Positions 7,449 to 16,112 of a stretch of DNA of 41,869 nucleotides are shown one piece after another (the first letter of the stretch is position 1; each line of letters opens with the position of its first letter). The position numbers were made by a program, and so were the translations under genes. Under the pieces are notes generated by a model. It was not told the DNA's origin and did not search any database. It worked only from the letters and a program-made list of their open reading frames with translations. Source of the DNA: Verrucomicrobiota bacterium (GTDB taxonomy: Bacteria; Verrucomicrobiota; Verrucomicrobiia; Limisphaerales; JAEYXS01); the NCBI GenBank assembly GCA_023431185.1, contig JAEYXS010000043.1, positions 1 through 41,869 of the forward strand, read 5' to 3'.

Positions 7449-7967
7449 ATGGCCCTATCCTATTACTTCACGATATCAGCAGCTGCGGAGACGGAATCGA
7501 ATGACCTTGAGCAGTTTCTGCAAAAGGTCGAGGAAACAGCGAAGACTCTGGGGTTCAATCCCACCTCAGTCTTGAGCCTAAGCTTTGATACAGATCAAAG
7601 GCGGGAATTCGCTAGACGTTTGACGTCTGGATATCCACTCGAAGACCCGCTCTTGGCTGGCGTGGTAATTCCTGAAAACGGGCAACTCTGGAATCATGAC
7701 CCCGTGATTGGTTCGTGTCGCTTGATTCCCACGAAGGCAATCGTGCTGATAATCACGGACAAAGTAGGCACCGAGATATGCTTGGGTTTTTTCAAGTATC
7801 CAGATTCAATCCGTGACATTCACGGCAAGGGAATCGCAGCCAGCGGCCTTAATGGCAAATGGATACAAAGGGATTTTTTGGACACTCCCGATCCTCGCTA
7901 CAGAAAACTAATTCGCATGTTCGCCGACTCTGGATTTTTGGAATCCGAGAAGGATGAATATGCGTAG
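7449..7967 (+). CDS. hypothetical protein (172 aa)
   Basis: This is an unrecognised soluble protein. It has one of the clearest Shine-Dalgarno sequences in the window (AAAGGAG, about six bases before ATG 7449) and its own strong terminator. That marks it as an independent unit between the left cassette and the defence operon. Its codon use is visibly more AT-rich than that of the AAA gene before it, which hints at separate acquisition. Features include an acidic helical N-terminal third, 'PVIGSCRLIPTKAIVLIITDKVGTEICLGF' as a central beta region, and an acidic C-terminus (ESEKDEYA). A long frame on the opposite strand stops short of it. Function unknown; it could be an immunity or anti-restriction type protein by position only. 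Confidence 0.7.
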   Translation: MALSYYFTISAAAETESNDLEQFLQKVEETAKTLGFNPTSVLSLSFDTDQRREFARRLTSGYPLEDPLLAGVVIPENGQLWNHDPVIGSCRLIPTKAIVLIITDKVGTEICLGFFKYPDSIRDIHGKGIAASGLNGKWIQRDFLDTPDPRYRKLIRMFADSGFLESEKDEYA

Positions 7968-7972
7968 ATTAG

Positions 7973-8005
7973 AGAGGGTTGGTGTGAAGCCGACCCTCTT
8001 TTTTT
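7973..8005 (+). terminator. Rho-independent terminator
   Basis: AGAGGGTTGG pairs with CCGACCCTCT (ten pairs with one G-U) around TGTGAAG, followed by a run of seven T. It begins six bases after the stop of the 172-residue protein gene. The T-run lies only on the + side, so it should not stop the leftward operon that ends near 8148. Confidence 0.9.
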
Positions 8006-8147
8006 AGCTACCCACCAGCGCCCTGTGACGACGCCAGCCGACAATGCAGTTTGCACGCAATAGGCTCTCCGTGGCGATTTCGCTGGACTTGTTGCTTCGC
8101 CCGCGGATGCGGACATGACCTCCGAGCGCTTCGCCTTGGTGAAGACG

Positions 8148-8585
8148 TCAGGCATTGGCAGCTTGTCCGGACGACACCACAAGCGCAGTGCGGCGAGCCG
8201 TTTCGTCCGGCGTGTGCAAGGTCATCCTGTCGTAAAGACCCGCCCACTGCGCATCGCACGGATACAATTCCTCGTCGGCGAGTTCGCCGATTTCGTTACG
8301 GCGCCACGCCTCGGCAGCGAAGCTTTTAAGGGTGCGTGGCCAACCGCTGTCGGCATCCTCGAATCCGTCGGGATGCAGGCCGGGAAAGAGGTAGGCAAGC
8401 GAACACCACGCGCGAACGAAGTCGGGCTTGGGCATCTGCTCGAGCGGTGAGGCGAGTGCGAGGCGCATTTGCCGACCAGCAGCAAGCGGCGAATCGGGGA
8501 TGTAGGTGTAAGTCTGCACGCGATTCAAGCTACCAAGCGAATTGGGCTTTGCCAGGATGAATTCACGGAAAGAGCTCCCGAACAA
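8148..8585 (-). CDS. hypothetical protein trailing the methyltransferase gene (145 aa)
   Basis: I do not recognise this protein. It starts (ATG 8585) 23 bases before the end of the methyltransferase gene in another frame, so it looks like the last gene of the leftward operon. The sequence has ordinary composition with several aromatic and acidic patches ('RAWCSLAYLFPGLHPDGFEDADSGW', 'LADEELYPCDAQWAGLYDRM'). Alternation of helix-forming and loop segments suggests a small globular protein. No catalytic motif, membrane helix or signal peptide is visible. The opposite strand of this stretch is also open, but its translations look like low-complexity shadows. If real, it would be an extra component of the restriction-like system that I do not know from described relatives. 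Confidence 0.55.
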   Translation of the reverse strand: MFGSSFREFILAKPNSLGSLNRVQTYTYIPDSPLAAGRQMRLALASPLEQMPKPDFVRAWCSLAYLFPGLHPDGFEDADSGWPRTLKSFAAEAWRRNEIGELADEELYPCDAQWAGLYDRMTLHTPDETARRTALVVSSGQAANA

Positions 8586-10149
8586 TCTTCGCGATTTTGC
8601 GGGCGAGCAACGGCGGCACGGCGTTGCCCACCTGATGATACTGTTGCGTGCGCGGTCCCTCGAAAAAGTAATTGTCCGGGAAAGTTTGCAGGCGTGCGGC
8701 TTCCCGGACGGTGAGGCTTCGACACTGAGCAGGGTCGTAGTGGATATAGTAATGGCCGTCCTTGGAGATGTGGGAAACCACCGTCGTGGACGGGCGTGAC
8801 GCGACCTGAACCCGGAACCTGTCGTTGAATTTTGTCGTTTTCAGTGCCTCACCAACATTCTTGTGAGCCGGGAGTAATTCCGGGGGGAACTCTTGGAGCA
8901 ATGGAGAGCGGAGTGAGTCGCTGGTCGCGGCAAACACGGCCGCAAAAAAGTAGCGTCGCAGGTCTTCGGCGATATGGCCTCGGGTCTCGTGGTTGCACAC
9001 ACCGTCGAGGCGAGGGTCAACGAACCACGATGAAAGTTGTGCGGGGCCGGGTTTGCACGAAACGAATCGGCCTCCCTGTGGCAGGTTTGATTTCAGTCGT
9101 GCGAGGTAGCGCACGATCCCGCTGCCAAGAGCGCCGGTCTGTGCAGAATTGGCTGGGAGGCGGATTTTGGAAATCGCCTCAACGGCGGCGGCCCAGCTTT
9201 CGGCATCATCGTCCGTCGAGAGGCGGCTGCGCAACTGAGGCAGATCTCCGATGACTTCCTTCACGCTTACCATTGGTTTGGTGGTCAGCTTGGCCGGCTC
9301 GGGTTTGGCGTCGCCCCGGATGCCGAGGATGATGATTCGGTGTCTCGCTTGCGGGATGCCGTATTCCTCAGAGCGGACGATAAAGTCAGCAGGATCGAGA
9401 CCTCCCGACAAATCCCGCTTTACCACTACGGAGTACAGCGTGTAGTGGAGATTCTTTCGGCGAGACTGGTCCTTCAATTCAGGAAACACGCGAAGGGGGT
9501 CCTCTAGGTCCTTTTGAATAAGCGGGAACATGGCCTGACCGCCTACATTGGCGGACAAGAGCCCCTTCACATTCTCCATGACAAACACCGTTGGCTGATG
9601 CTTGGCGATGATTCTGAGATACTCCCGATACAGAAAGTGGCGATGGTCCTTTTCGTATTCCGTTCGCCCTATCTTACCGATAATTCGAGAGCGCCCCACC
9701 AGCGAGTATGCCTGACAGGGAGGGCCGCCGATGAGCAGCCAGTTGTCCTTGTCGCGTCCCAAGGCCGAGGAAATCCTTCCACTTACCTCTTCCGGGTCGG
9801 TTTCTCCGAGCGTGGCCTGCCACGCTTCTTCCCTGGCCGCGCCGAATTGTTCCGGAAACTTCACTTGCAATTCGTCGCGCGTAGCCGTGCCCCGCAGATA
9901 GTTGTAGTACGACGTAGGAACATTCGCGGGATCAAACTGCCGGTAGAACGAGCGAAGCAAAAGCGTCTGGTGCGCGACCGGATCCATTTCGATGGACAGG
10001 CGTATTTTGAAAAGGTTTTCCTTCCCTTCACGTATTCCCGAAAATCCTTCACCCAAGCCGCCGGGGCCGGCGAAAATATCTATTACGGGAATTGGCATCT
10101 CTCGGATCGTTTGAGTTAATGGCACGCTGGGGAGGGAATGCGTCATCAT
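8563..10149 (-). CDS. DNA (cytosine-5-)-methyltransferase
   Basis: This 528-residue C5-cytosine methyltransferase transfers a methyl group from S-adenosylmethionine to cytosine in a target site. All main motifs are present in order: motif I 'IDIFAGPGG' (23-31), motif IV 'GGPPCQAYS' with catalytic C145, motif VI 'ENVKG' (192-196), motif VIII 'QARHRIIILG', motif IX 'REAARLQTFPDNY' and motif X 'QVGNAVPPLLA'. The region between VIII and IX holds the target-recognition domain. I start it at ATG 10149, which overlaps the AIPR stop (ATGA) and is preceded by AAGGA; an open extension to 10212 is inside the AIPR gene. It should protect host DNA from the partner ATPases and nuclease encoded upstream. 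The recognition site cannot be predicted. Confidence 0.93.
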   Translation of the reverse strand: MMTHSLPSVPLTQTIREMPIPVIDIFAGPGGLGEGFSGIREGKENLFKIRLSIEMDPVAHQTLLLRSFYRQFDPANVPTSYYNYLRGTATRDELQVKFPEQFGAAREEAWQATLGETDPEEVSGRISSALGRDKDNWLLIGGPPCQAYSLVGRSRIIGKIGRTEYEKDHRHFLYREYLRIIAKHQPTVFVMENVKGLLSANVGGQAMFPLIQKDLEDPLRVFPELKDQSRRKNLHYTLYSVVVKRDLSGGLDPADFIVRSEEYGIPQARHRIIILGIRGDAKPEPAKLTTKPMVSVKEVIGDLPQLRSRLSTDDDAESWAAAVEAISKIRLPANSAQTGALGSGIVRYLARLKSNLPQGGRFVSCKPGPAQLSSWFVDPRLDGVCNHETRGHIAEDLRRYFFAAVFAATSDSLRSPLLQEFPPELLPAHKNVGEALKTTKFNDRFRVQVASRPSTTVVSHISKDGHYYIHYDPAQCRSLTVREAARLQTFPDNYFFEGPRTQQYHQVGNAVPPLLARKIAKIVRELFP

Positions 10150-12275
10150 TTCCTTGCAGCTACAACAGCGAGCAGCGCCCAGTCTTCGTCGGTGAGTTTG
10201 CCAAGCCCGCATCCCCCGATCCCAGCCTCCCTGATCCGGATCAGTCCTTTGGCCAAAATACGCGCTTGCTTGTCGGTGGGCTTTTTTCTGATTGGCGCAT
10301 ACTTAGCCATGGTGGCGGCAACGCCCGGATAGGCTGGATTCTTAGTTTGGTCCTCCAGTGCTTTGGCGATCTTTCGCCACTCCGCATCCGTGATTTGGAA
10401 GAACACCTCGGTCGCCTCGATCATCTCAGCCGATCGAAGGGTGTCCGCCACTGAAAAGCCGTCCCACTTTCCGTCGATGGTAACCAGATCCAACTCAATT
10501 GCCTCGTCGAGAACTGCCTTCCAGCAGTCGTCTTTCTTTGCAAACTCCGTGACGTTCTGTCTTTTTGCGGCTGCCTGCTCGCGGATGACTCTGTCGCAAC
10601 CCTTCAATGCTATGCGAAGGGCCTTCAAAACGAGCGGCGGAAGCGTTTGGAGGCTCCAGATTTCGGAGAAAGGAAGGCGGCTCTTGGTTTTTGTTGATAT
10701 AAGTGCCATCGCGTAAGCAACGATATTGGCCCGATAGGCTCCGATCTCAAGCTCCTTGCATGCCGCGACGCCCTCCCTGCGCAATATCAGGAGGCAGGCC
10801 AGACGGCGGAAGTCTTCCTCCGACGGCTCGACGGAAATGCCGCCATGGACCATGTCCTTTACAGCGGAAAGTTTGCGTATGAAGTGCCCGAAGCACTTCT
10901 GGCGTCCCAAGCTCACGACTTGCGGCTCCGCTTCCCAAGCCATAGCGGTGGTTGCAAGGTCGGTCTTGCCGAATCGTGAGCGCGGAGGACACTTCGCCTT
11001 GAACGCAGCCTTTTGGTGCGCACCGTTCTGCTTTCCAAGATCGACGTTGTATTGACCCCGGACTCGCTCAAAGTACCACCTGAGCGGCTGCCCGTTGGAC
11101 TTGTCGTCCTTGGGGGCCTCAATTTTGCGCGATATGTCCTCCAGTTTAACCAGCCAAGGATTGTTGGATGCAAAATCGGCTTCTTGGACCTTGTTCTGGG
11201 AGTTGGCATAGAGAGATATCTTGGGAACTAGGTCTTCCAGATCCTGTGGCCTAACCACAGTGAGCTTCATCGCGACCTGGATTGGCTTCAGGTCACCGCT
11301 GCCTTCTAACCGAGTATGCATGAGGGCCGCGGTTGTCTGGCCACCGTTGACGATCTGGAAATCATCCGCCGCCAGAAGGCGGTACACCCCTGGGGCCTGG
11401 CGTTCCAAAGTGACCTTGCTGGCGGTTACAGCAATGCCGTTGTTGTAGGAGAGGAACCTTTCGGGCTCGGTTTTGATGGTATCGCGAATCCCCTTGTTGA
11501 CCTTGCCAGTGAAGTTGAGGAACGCCCGGACGTTTTGCTGCAAAAGGCGAGTCCGATGCTCAAAGTAGAGATTCGCAAGACACTCGCCCGGGATCTTCCC
11601 CAGAAGGACAGCGCTTCCTGTTTCCAGGAGCTTCTGGTGATCGGCGTCTCCAAGGAGGCAATCGATACCGCCTGAATCCTGGAAACTTACTGCAAGGGTT
11701 TCATGACCGCTGTCGAGAGCGTTGCATATGCGTGTCGCATCCCACACCGACGTGTGGAAGACTGACTTGTCCGAACGTTTCCATCCTTCCTTCGAGAGTT
11801 CGCCCGTCGTCCAAACGCAGAGACAGATGCGGCTCTTGTCCTTCTTCGCGTACCTCTGCAACAACCGGCACATGTCGTTTGCGCGGTCAGACTCATCGAG
11901 CATCGGAAGGCTCCCTTCGCACGCAACGCTCGCGATGGTTTCGAGATCGGCAACGGCCCGCTCGAGATGCATCGAGGGGCAAGGCATCCTTTCCCAAGGG
12001 GCGTGAAGCTCCACCTTTTCGTGGCAGTCCACGAGATGGAAAATCGTGAGCACTTCGAGATCCTCATCCAGTTCGTATCCATGAGCGGTAACAGTTTTGC
12101 GACCGGCTTTCATCGAAAGAGGCGCCCATTCGGGCAGTGCAAAATGGCCGCACTCCGTGAGGACTTCGGCGATTGCCCGGAAGATGGCCTCTTCCCGATG
12201 CATCGGCTGTTCCAGATCAAAAGCGATGGTGGCGCTTTCACGCACTTGATCGATGGTGGACTTTGGAGCGTTCAT
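10146..12275 (-). CDS. AIPR (abortive infection phage resistance) family protein
   Basis: This 709-residue protein belongs to the AIPR family. Diagnostic segments are 'RLLQQNVRAFL' (243-253), 'RFLSYNNGIAVTAS' (273-286) and 'FQIVNGGQTTAAL' (306-318), with the family core spanning roughly residues 230-500. AIPR proteins occur in abortive-infection and restriction-like loci; I know of no settled enzymatic activity. The N-terminal 200 residues are more variable. The gene starts at 12275 inside the stop of the PD-(D/E)XK gene (ATGA), and its stop overlaps the methyltransferase start, so the three are translationally coupled. It is probably an effector or structural part of the complex built by the MORC-like and Z1 proteins. 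Confidence 0.85.
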   Translation of the reverse strand: MNAPKSTIDQVRESATIAFDLEQPMHREEAIFRAIAEVLTECGHFALPEWAPLSMKAGRKTVTAHGYELDEDLEVLTIFHLVDCHEKVELHAPWERMPCPSMHLERAVADLETIASVACEGSLPMLDESDRANDMCRLLQRYAKKDKSRICLCVWTTGELSKEGWKRSDKSVFHTSVWDATRICNALDSGHETLAVSFQDSGGIDCLLGDADHQKLLETGSAVLLGKIPGECLANLYFEHRTRLLQQNVRAFLNFTGKVNKGIRDTIKTEPERFLSYNNGIAVTASKVTLERQAPGVYRLLAADDFQIVNGGQTTAALMHTRLEGSGDLKPIQVAMKLTVVRPQDLEDLVPKISLYANSQNKVQEADFASNNPWLVKLEDISRKIEAPKDDKSNGQPLRWYFERVRGQYNVDLGKQNGAHQKAAFKAKCPPRSRFGKTDLATTAMAWEAEPQVVSLGRQKCFGHFIRKLSAVKDMVHGGISVEPSEEDFRRLACLLILRREGVAACKELEIGAYRANIVAYAMALISTKTKSRLPFSEIWSLQTLPPLVLKALRIALKGCDRVIREQAAAKRQNVTEFAKKDDCWKAVLDEAIELDLVTIDGKWDGFSVADTLRSAEMIEATEVFFQITDAEWRKIAKALEDQTKNPAYPGVAATMAKYAPIRKKPTDKQARILAKGLIRIREAGIGGCGLGKLTDEDWALLAVVAARK

Positions 12276-13279
12276 ATGGCGGCATTTCCTCCGGTGATGG
12301 GCGATGGCTTCGCGTGGCTGGCGATGGCGTTCAGATCAATTGCATATTTGACCGAACATATCGCGGGCGGGATTGCTCCCGGGGCGATTCTTGGAAAGGA
12401 GTCTGTAACGGCATAAAAAATGGCTTCGATGACCGCGTAACGGTCGGTATACGACTCCGATTGTGCGGCAAGAAATCCATAGTCTGCCAAGAGGGAGTAG
12501 TAGAGTTCCCTCTGCGAGGCATCCATCGATTTTGCGAGTGTTCCAGCCCATTCAGAGAGAGTGCGACCGGTCGTCTCGCTCTTCGAAATTTGAACCGCTG
12601 CGATCCAGATGGGGCATGTCTCATCTGCTACGATTTGGCTCGGGTCTGATATAAAAATGCGAGGCAACGAATCATTGCACCAGGTCTTGACCTCAATCCT
12701 GTGATTCGGAAGACGAAAATCGTGAAGTTCCCCTATGGGCCCCTTCCAAGCGTCGAGGCAGGAATCCACTCCTCTGGTTGCCAACAAGCAGCCCAGAACG
12801 AACAACTCTCCAATGAGTCCTCGTATTTCTTCATCTGACATTTTCCCGATACGATTCTGAAGAAACCTGCGCCAAAGGGCCAGCCGGCTGAGAATGGCCG
12901 CAAGCATTGCGTCGACGGTTTCCTCTCCCACAGCAGTGGAAGCAATATCGGCAGCCAGCTGGGCGAAAATGTCTCTTGCCTTCAGATCCACCAACATTAG
13001 CGGCAGACCGTATCCATCATCTAATTTAACGATGGGGTCGAATCTCACTCCCGCGTAGTGCCTGACCGGCCATTTTGCGGCGAACGACGCCTCGGGAATC
13101 TGCAGGAGCAAGCCTGGCATGCCGTCCGCAACCCGGATTACGGCGCTGAGAGTCAAGGGCCCGACAGTCAGTGCCTTTTGCAGAAAGCTTCGGCCCTCCG
13201 CCTGCGGCAGCTTGCTTTGGATTGTTGTCCATGCGGCCTCGAGTGTTGCGGCCGTGATTGCAGAGTGGCCTGACTTCAT
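12272..13279 (-). CDS. PD-(D/E)XK motif protein (DUF4420-like)
   Basis: This 335-residue protein resembles the PD-(D/E)XK motif proteins found beside Z1 and AIPR genes. The central region contains 'GLIGELFVL' with E158 and 'ELHDFRLPNHRIEVKTW' with D187, E196 and K198. That is the usual acidic-x-acidic-x-Lys active site of restriction-endonuclease-fold nucleases, so it is the likely DNA-cleaving part of this system. The N-terminal part is beta-rich and the C-terminal part helical. Start ATG 13279 overlaps the Z1 stop by four bases. All key residues are intact, so an active nuclease is expected, though cleavage has to be shown. The family name is given from memory of the motif pattern. Confidence 0.82.
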   Translation of the reverse strand: MKSGHSAITAATLEAAWTTIQSKLPQAEGRSFLQKALTVGPLTLSAVIRVADGMPGLLLQIPEASFAAKWPVRHYAGVRFDPIVKLDDGYGLPLMLVDLKARDIFAQLAADIASTAVGEETVDAMLAAILSRLALWRRFLQNRIGKMSDEEIRGLIGELFVLGCLLATRGVDSCLDAWKGPIGELHDFRLPNHRIEVKTWCNDSLPRIFISDPSQIVADETCPIWIAAVQISKSETTGRTLSEWAGTLAKSMDASQRELYYSLLADYGFLAAQSESYTDRYAVIEAIFYAVTDSFPRIAPGAIPPAICSVKYAIDLNAIASHAKPSPITGGNAAI

Positions 13280-16089
13280 GGCGAGGGAATTTGATCTTCT
13301 TCTTCATCGCGCTTCAAATCGTCGGCAAGACTGCCGAATATCTCGCGCAGCTTCTGAGGTGTGCATACGTAGTCACAGCCATTGTCATAATTTGAAGCTG
13401 GAAGGCTGACGGCCATGCCGATAACCGGCGGGCCGTCCCATTCCTTTGCTGCTGAGCCATCGCTAGGAGCAGGAATCGTCGGAGTGATCGGATACAGGAG
13501 GAGCAATCCGCGCGAAGACGGCCTCTGGGCCCGGAACGCGGCCGCACGACTCCGATAGTTGTCCTTAAGACCTTCCGCGGCTTCTTTCTGCGGCTGCGTT
13601 AGATCGAGGCTCTCATCAGCTCCCATGGCCACTCCTTGGAACGTGATGCGGTGTGGGTGAAGGGGTTGAGTAGGCGCTTCCGGAATTTTCATTAGCCTCT
13701 GGCGGCCAACCAATGTGAAGGGTTTCCCATCGATGACCGGAGCTCCCTTCACCTTTCCGATAATCACGACAGTCCATTTCCTCAAATCACCATGCTTTTG
13801 AACTGAGTCGATATATGTGTAGAGAAGGCTCTTGCCTTGGTCATTGGAAAGGCAGACGTGCGAATTGGCCGTGTATGCGGCCAAGAATGGTGCGATGACT
13901 TCCCAGTCAATTTCCTCCCATTTATGATTACCTTTTTTGTCCTCCGACGATGCACCTTTGATCTGTTCCATTGATTCAACGAGCTGCTTGAAAGCATCCA
14001 GATTACCCGCCAATGCCGTTTCGGGAATATCCAAGGAAGATACCAAGCTTTCGGCAAAATGGATGCGTACCGTTTCGCCGCGGCGCATCTTATTGAGCGC
14101 AGTTACAAGAAGATCAGCCCGTGGCTCTCGCACTTGAAGGCCGTAATCAATAGGAGTCCTTTTAAGATAGCACATTCTGCTGAATTCCCGGCGCAGCTCC
14201 TCGGTTGCAAGCGTGATGGTCCTGAAGTTCCTGACGATCGTTGAAGGGGCGTAGACTCTGCAGAGATGCGCGTAACCGGGCCGGTATCCGAACCACCGGC
14301 CCATCTGCATGAGGGTATCGTAGGCGCGCGCACCCCGGAGAAAGTAACTAACGGTCAAGCCCTCTAGGGTGAGCCCCCGACTTAGTCGATCTCCACCTAC
14401 AGCTACGACAACCAATCCCTCGTTGTTATTACCAGCGAAGTCGAGGTTCTCCTTGGTTTCACTGTTCACACTCGCGAACTTTAACCTTCCAAGCGAAGAA
14501 ATCACATTTGCTTCAACGTCCACCCAATCAGGAAGGACCGGCGGATCAAGTTTTTGTGATGGGTGGTCACAAAACATTGCGAAAGGTTCTGCAAAAATCC
14601 TATCCCAAATCTTCCGCAAATCGTTCCATAGGGCTTCGCGTCCGACTCCGCTTTCAAGCTCCGAATACAACCCATCCAAGTGGGCTTTGATCTGTGCCAT
14701 TACCTGGGCCTGGACAGCATTAAAGCGGGTCACATGAATGAGCATGGAGCAGTGTGAGTTGTCCTGTCCGATTGCCGACCGTGCTGCAATCGACAGTACG
14801 AAGACTTTAAGGGCCTCGGCGAGTGTGGAAGGAATCTCTCCGCCAACCCGCTGGGTGCTTTTGTGCTTCGCAGGTAGCCAGGTCTCGGCGTCAGTAACTG
14901 GTTGCTCCATTGGCAGCGGAGCACGCGGCGGCAAGCCCAAGGACTCATCGCCTTGATGACCGAACACGACGTCGGGTCCGATGTAGTTTGACGGTGCTTC
15001 GAGTCCAATAATGAATGCCCGGGGGAAGAGGTCGGATCCGGGTTCGTCAATATTACGGCCATCGCTTTTTTGAACCCATTTGTCCTCCATGAAAATGTTT
15101 GCATATGGGGTGGCCGTATAGCCTACGAAAGCAACCTTGTCACAGGCCCAAAGAAGTTTGCGAATTAGCTCGTTGATGCGTGTCGGATCGGTGTCTGGAT
15201 CAATCTTTGCGGTATTCACTGAGGAGTGGTCAGCCTCGTCATCGATGACAAGGGTCGGACACTTCAGTGTGGTATAGGGCGCCTTGCCTCCCCGGATTTT
15301 CTTCAGGAGATGTTTTAAGATGGAGACGTTTTTCTTGATCACAAGAACCACGGGAACCTCACCCAAGGCGACATTGATGGTTTTGTTGACTGCAGCCCCG
15401 AAATCACCCGCAACCGATGTCAGGGAAGAAATGTCCGGGGGGAGCTGGTCGGGTTTGCTGGTGCTTTTGAATTGTGACGCGAAGGTTGCGATTCCAAAAG
15501 GCTGAAATTGGTCTCGGCTGTTCCTCCCGGTAATGCACTCCTCAATTCGCTCCTGCGTCTGTTGCCTGAGATTCTCGTGAATGCCTGAAAGGATTACCAC
15601 CAGCTTGTAGCCTGCATCGATTGCTTTCGCTGCGACAGCTGTGTAGTGCTGGGTCTTTCCAGATTGGACGTGGCCCACCACCATGCCTCTTCGGTCCCAG
15701 AGTCCTTCCCGGACCGGATCTCCTATCAGTTCAAGAACCCGATCACTGCTGCTGTGCAGTTCATCAATTACCTTAGACGGTCTGCGAAGCCTCTCTTTGA
15801 GATAGATTTGGAGCCAAGGCCACGAGCGCCATGCAGACCTGTCGTGTTTATCGAGCCACTCGCGGTAATCGTTGGGGTCAACAAGCTCTTGAGCCTTCCC
15901 AATGCTCGTCACAAGAATCCCAAGGGCTTGGGAAATGATCCATTCTCTGGCTCCGATGAGATGGCCCCATTGCTTCAAGAATTGGTCGATCATCGATTCA
16001 ACGGCTGAACGATCTGGGACCATCTCAGGGCGCCTCGAAAACGACCGCAACACGATGTCTAGAACGTCTTCTTTGGTGAAATCAGGCAT
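13276..16089 (-). CDS. Z1-domain helicase-like ATPase
   Basis: This 937-residue protein has the Z1 domain, a variant superfamily-II helicase-like ATPase seen in restriction-like operons. Walker A is 'GHVQSGKT' (139-146) and the DEAD-type Walker B is 'VIDDEAD' (281-287). Motif-III-like 'VGYTATPYAN' (322-331) follows. The C-terminal ATPase half has 'GGDRLSRGLTLEGL' (565-578) and 'MQMGRWFGYR' (594-603), the signature that names Z1 proteins. It probably translocates on DNA and feeds the nuclease. The gene begins 23 bases after the GHKL gene and its stop overlaps the next start. The protein appears full length and intact. Confidence 0.9.
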   Translation of the reverse strand: MPDFTKEDVLDIVLRSFSRRPEMVPDRSAVESMIDQFLKQWGHLIGAREWIISQALGILVTSIGKAQELVDPNDYREWLDKHDRSAWRSWPWLQIYLKERLRRPSKVIDELHSSSDRVLELIGDPVREGLWDRRGMVVGHVQSGKTQHYTAVAAKAIDAGYKLVVILSGIHENLRQQTQERIEECITGRNSRDQFQPFGIATFASQFKSTSKPDQLPPDISSLTSVAGDFGAAVNKTINVALGEVPVVLVIKKNVSILKHLLKKIRGGKAPYTTLKCPTLVIDDEADHSSVNTAKIDPDTDPTRINELIRKLLWACDKVAFVGYTATPYANIFMEDKWVQKSDGRNIDEPGSDLFPRAFIIGLEAPSNYIGPDVVFGHQGDESLGLPPRAPLPMEQPVTDAETWLPAKHKSTQRVGGEIPSTLAEALKVFVLSIAARSAIGQDNSHCSMLIHVTRFNAVQAQVMAQIKAHLDGLYSELESGVGREALWNDLRKIWDRIFAEPFAMFCDHPSQKLDPPVLPDWVDVEANVISSLGRLKFASVNSETKENLDFAGNNNEGLVVVAVGGDRLSRGLTLEGLTVSYFLRGARAYDTLMQMGRWFGYRPGYAHLCRVYAPSTIVRNFRTITLATEELRREFSRMCYLKRTPIDYGLQVREPRADLLVTALNKMRRGETVRIHFAESLVSSLDIPETALAGNLDAFKQLVESMEQIKGASSEDKKGNHKWEEIDWEVIAPFLAAYTANSHVCLSNDQGKSLLYTYIDSVQKHGDLRKWTVVIIGKVKGAPVIDGKPFTLVGRQRLMKIPEAPTQPLHPHRITFQGVAMGADESLDLTQPQKEAAEGLKDNYRSRAAAFRAQRPSSRGLLLLYPITPTIPAPSDGSAAKEWDGPPVIGMAVSLPASNYDNGCDYVCTPQKLREIFGSLADDLKRDEEEDQIPSP

Positions 16090-16112
16090 AGAAATGTCGC
16101 TTGGTGGCGAGT

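Noticed and set aside
10150..10212. N-terminal extension of the methyltransferase
   Set aside because: It would add 21 residues (Arg/Cys-rich) wholly inside the AIPR gene; ATG 10149 with AAGGA and ATGA overlap is the natural start.
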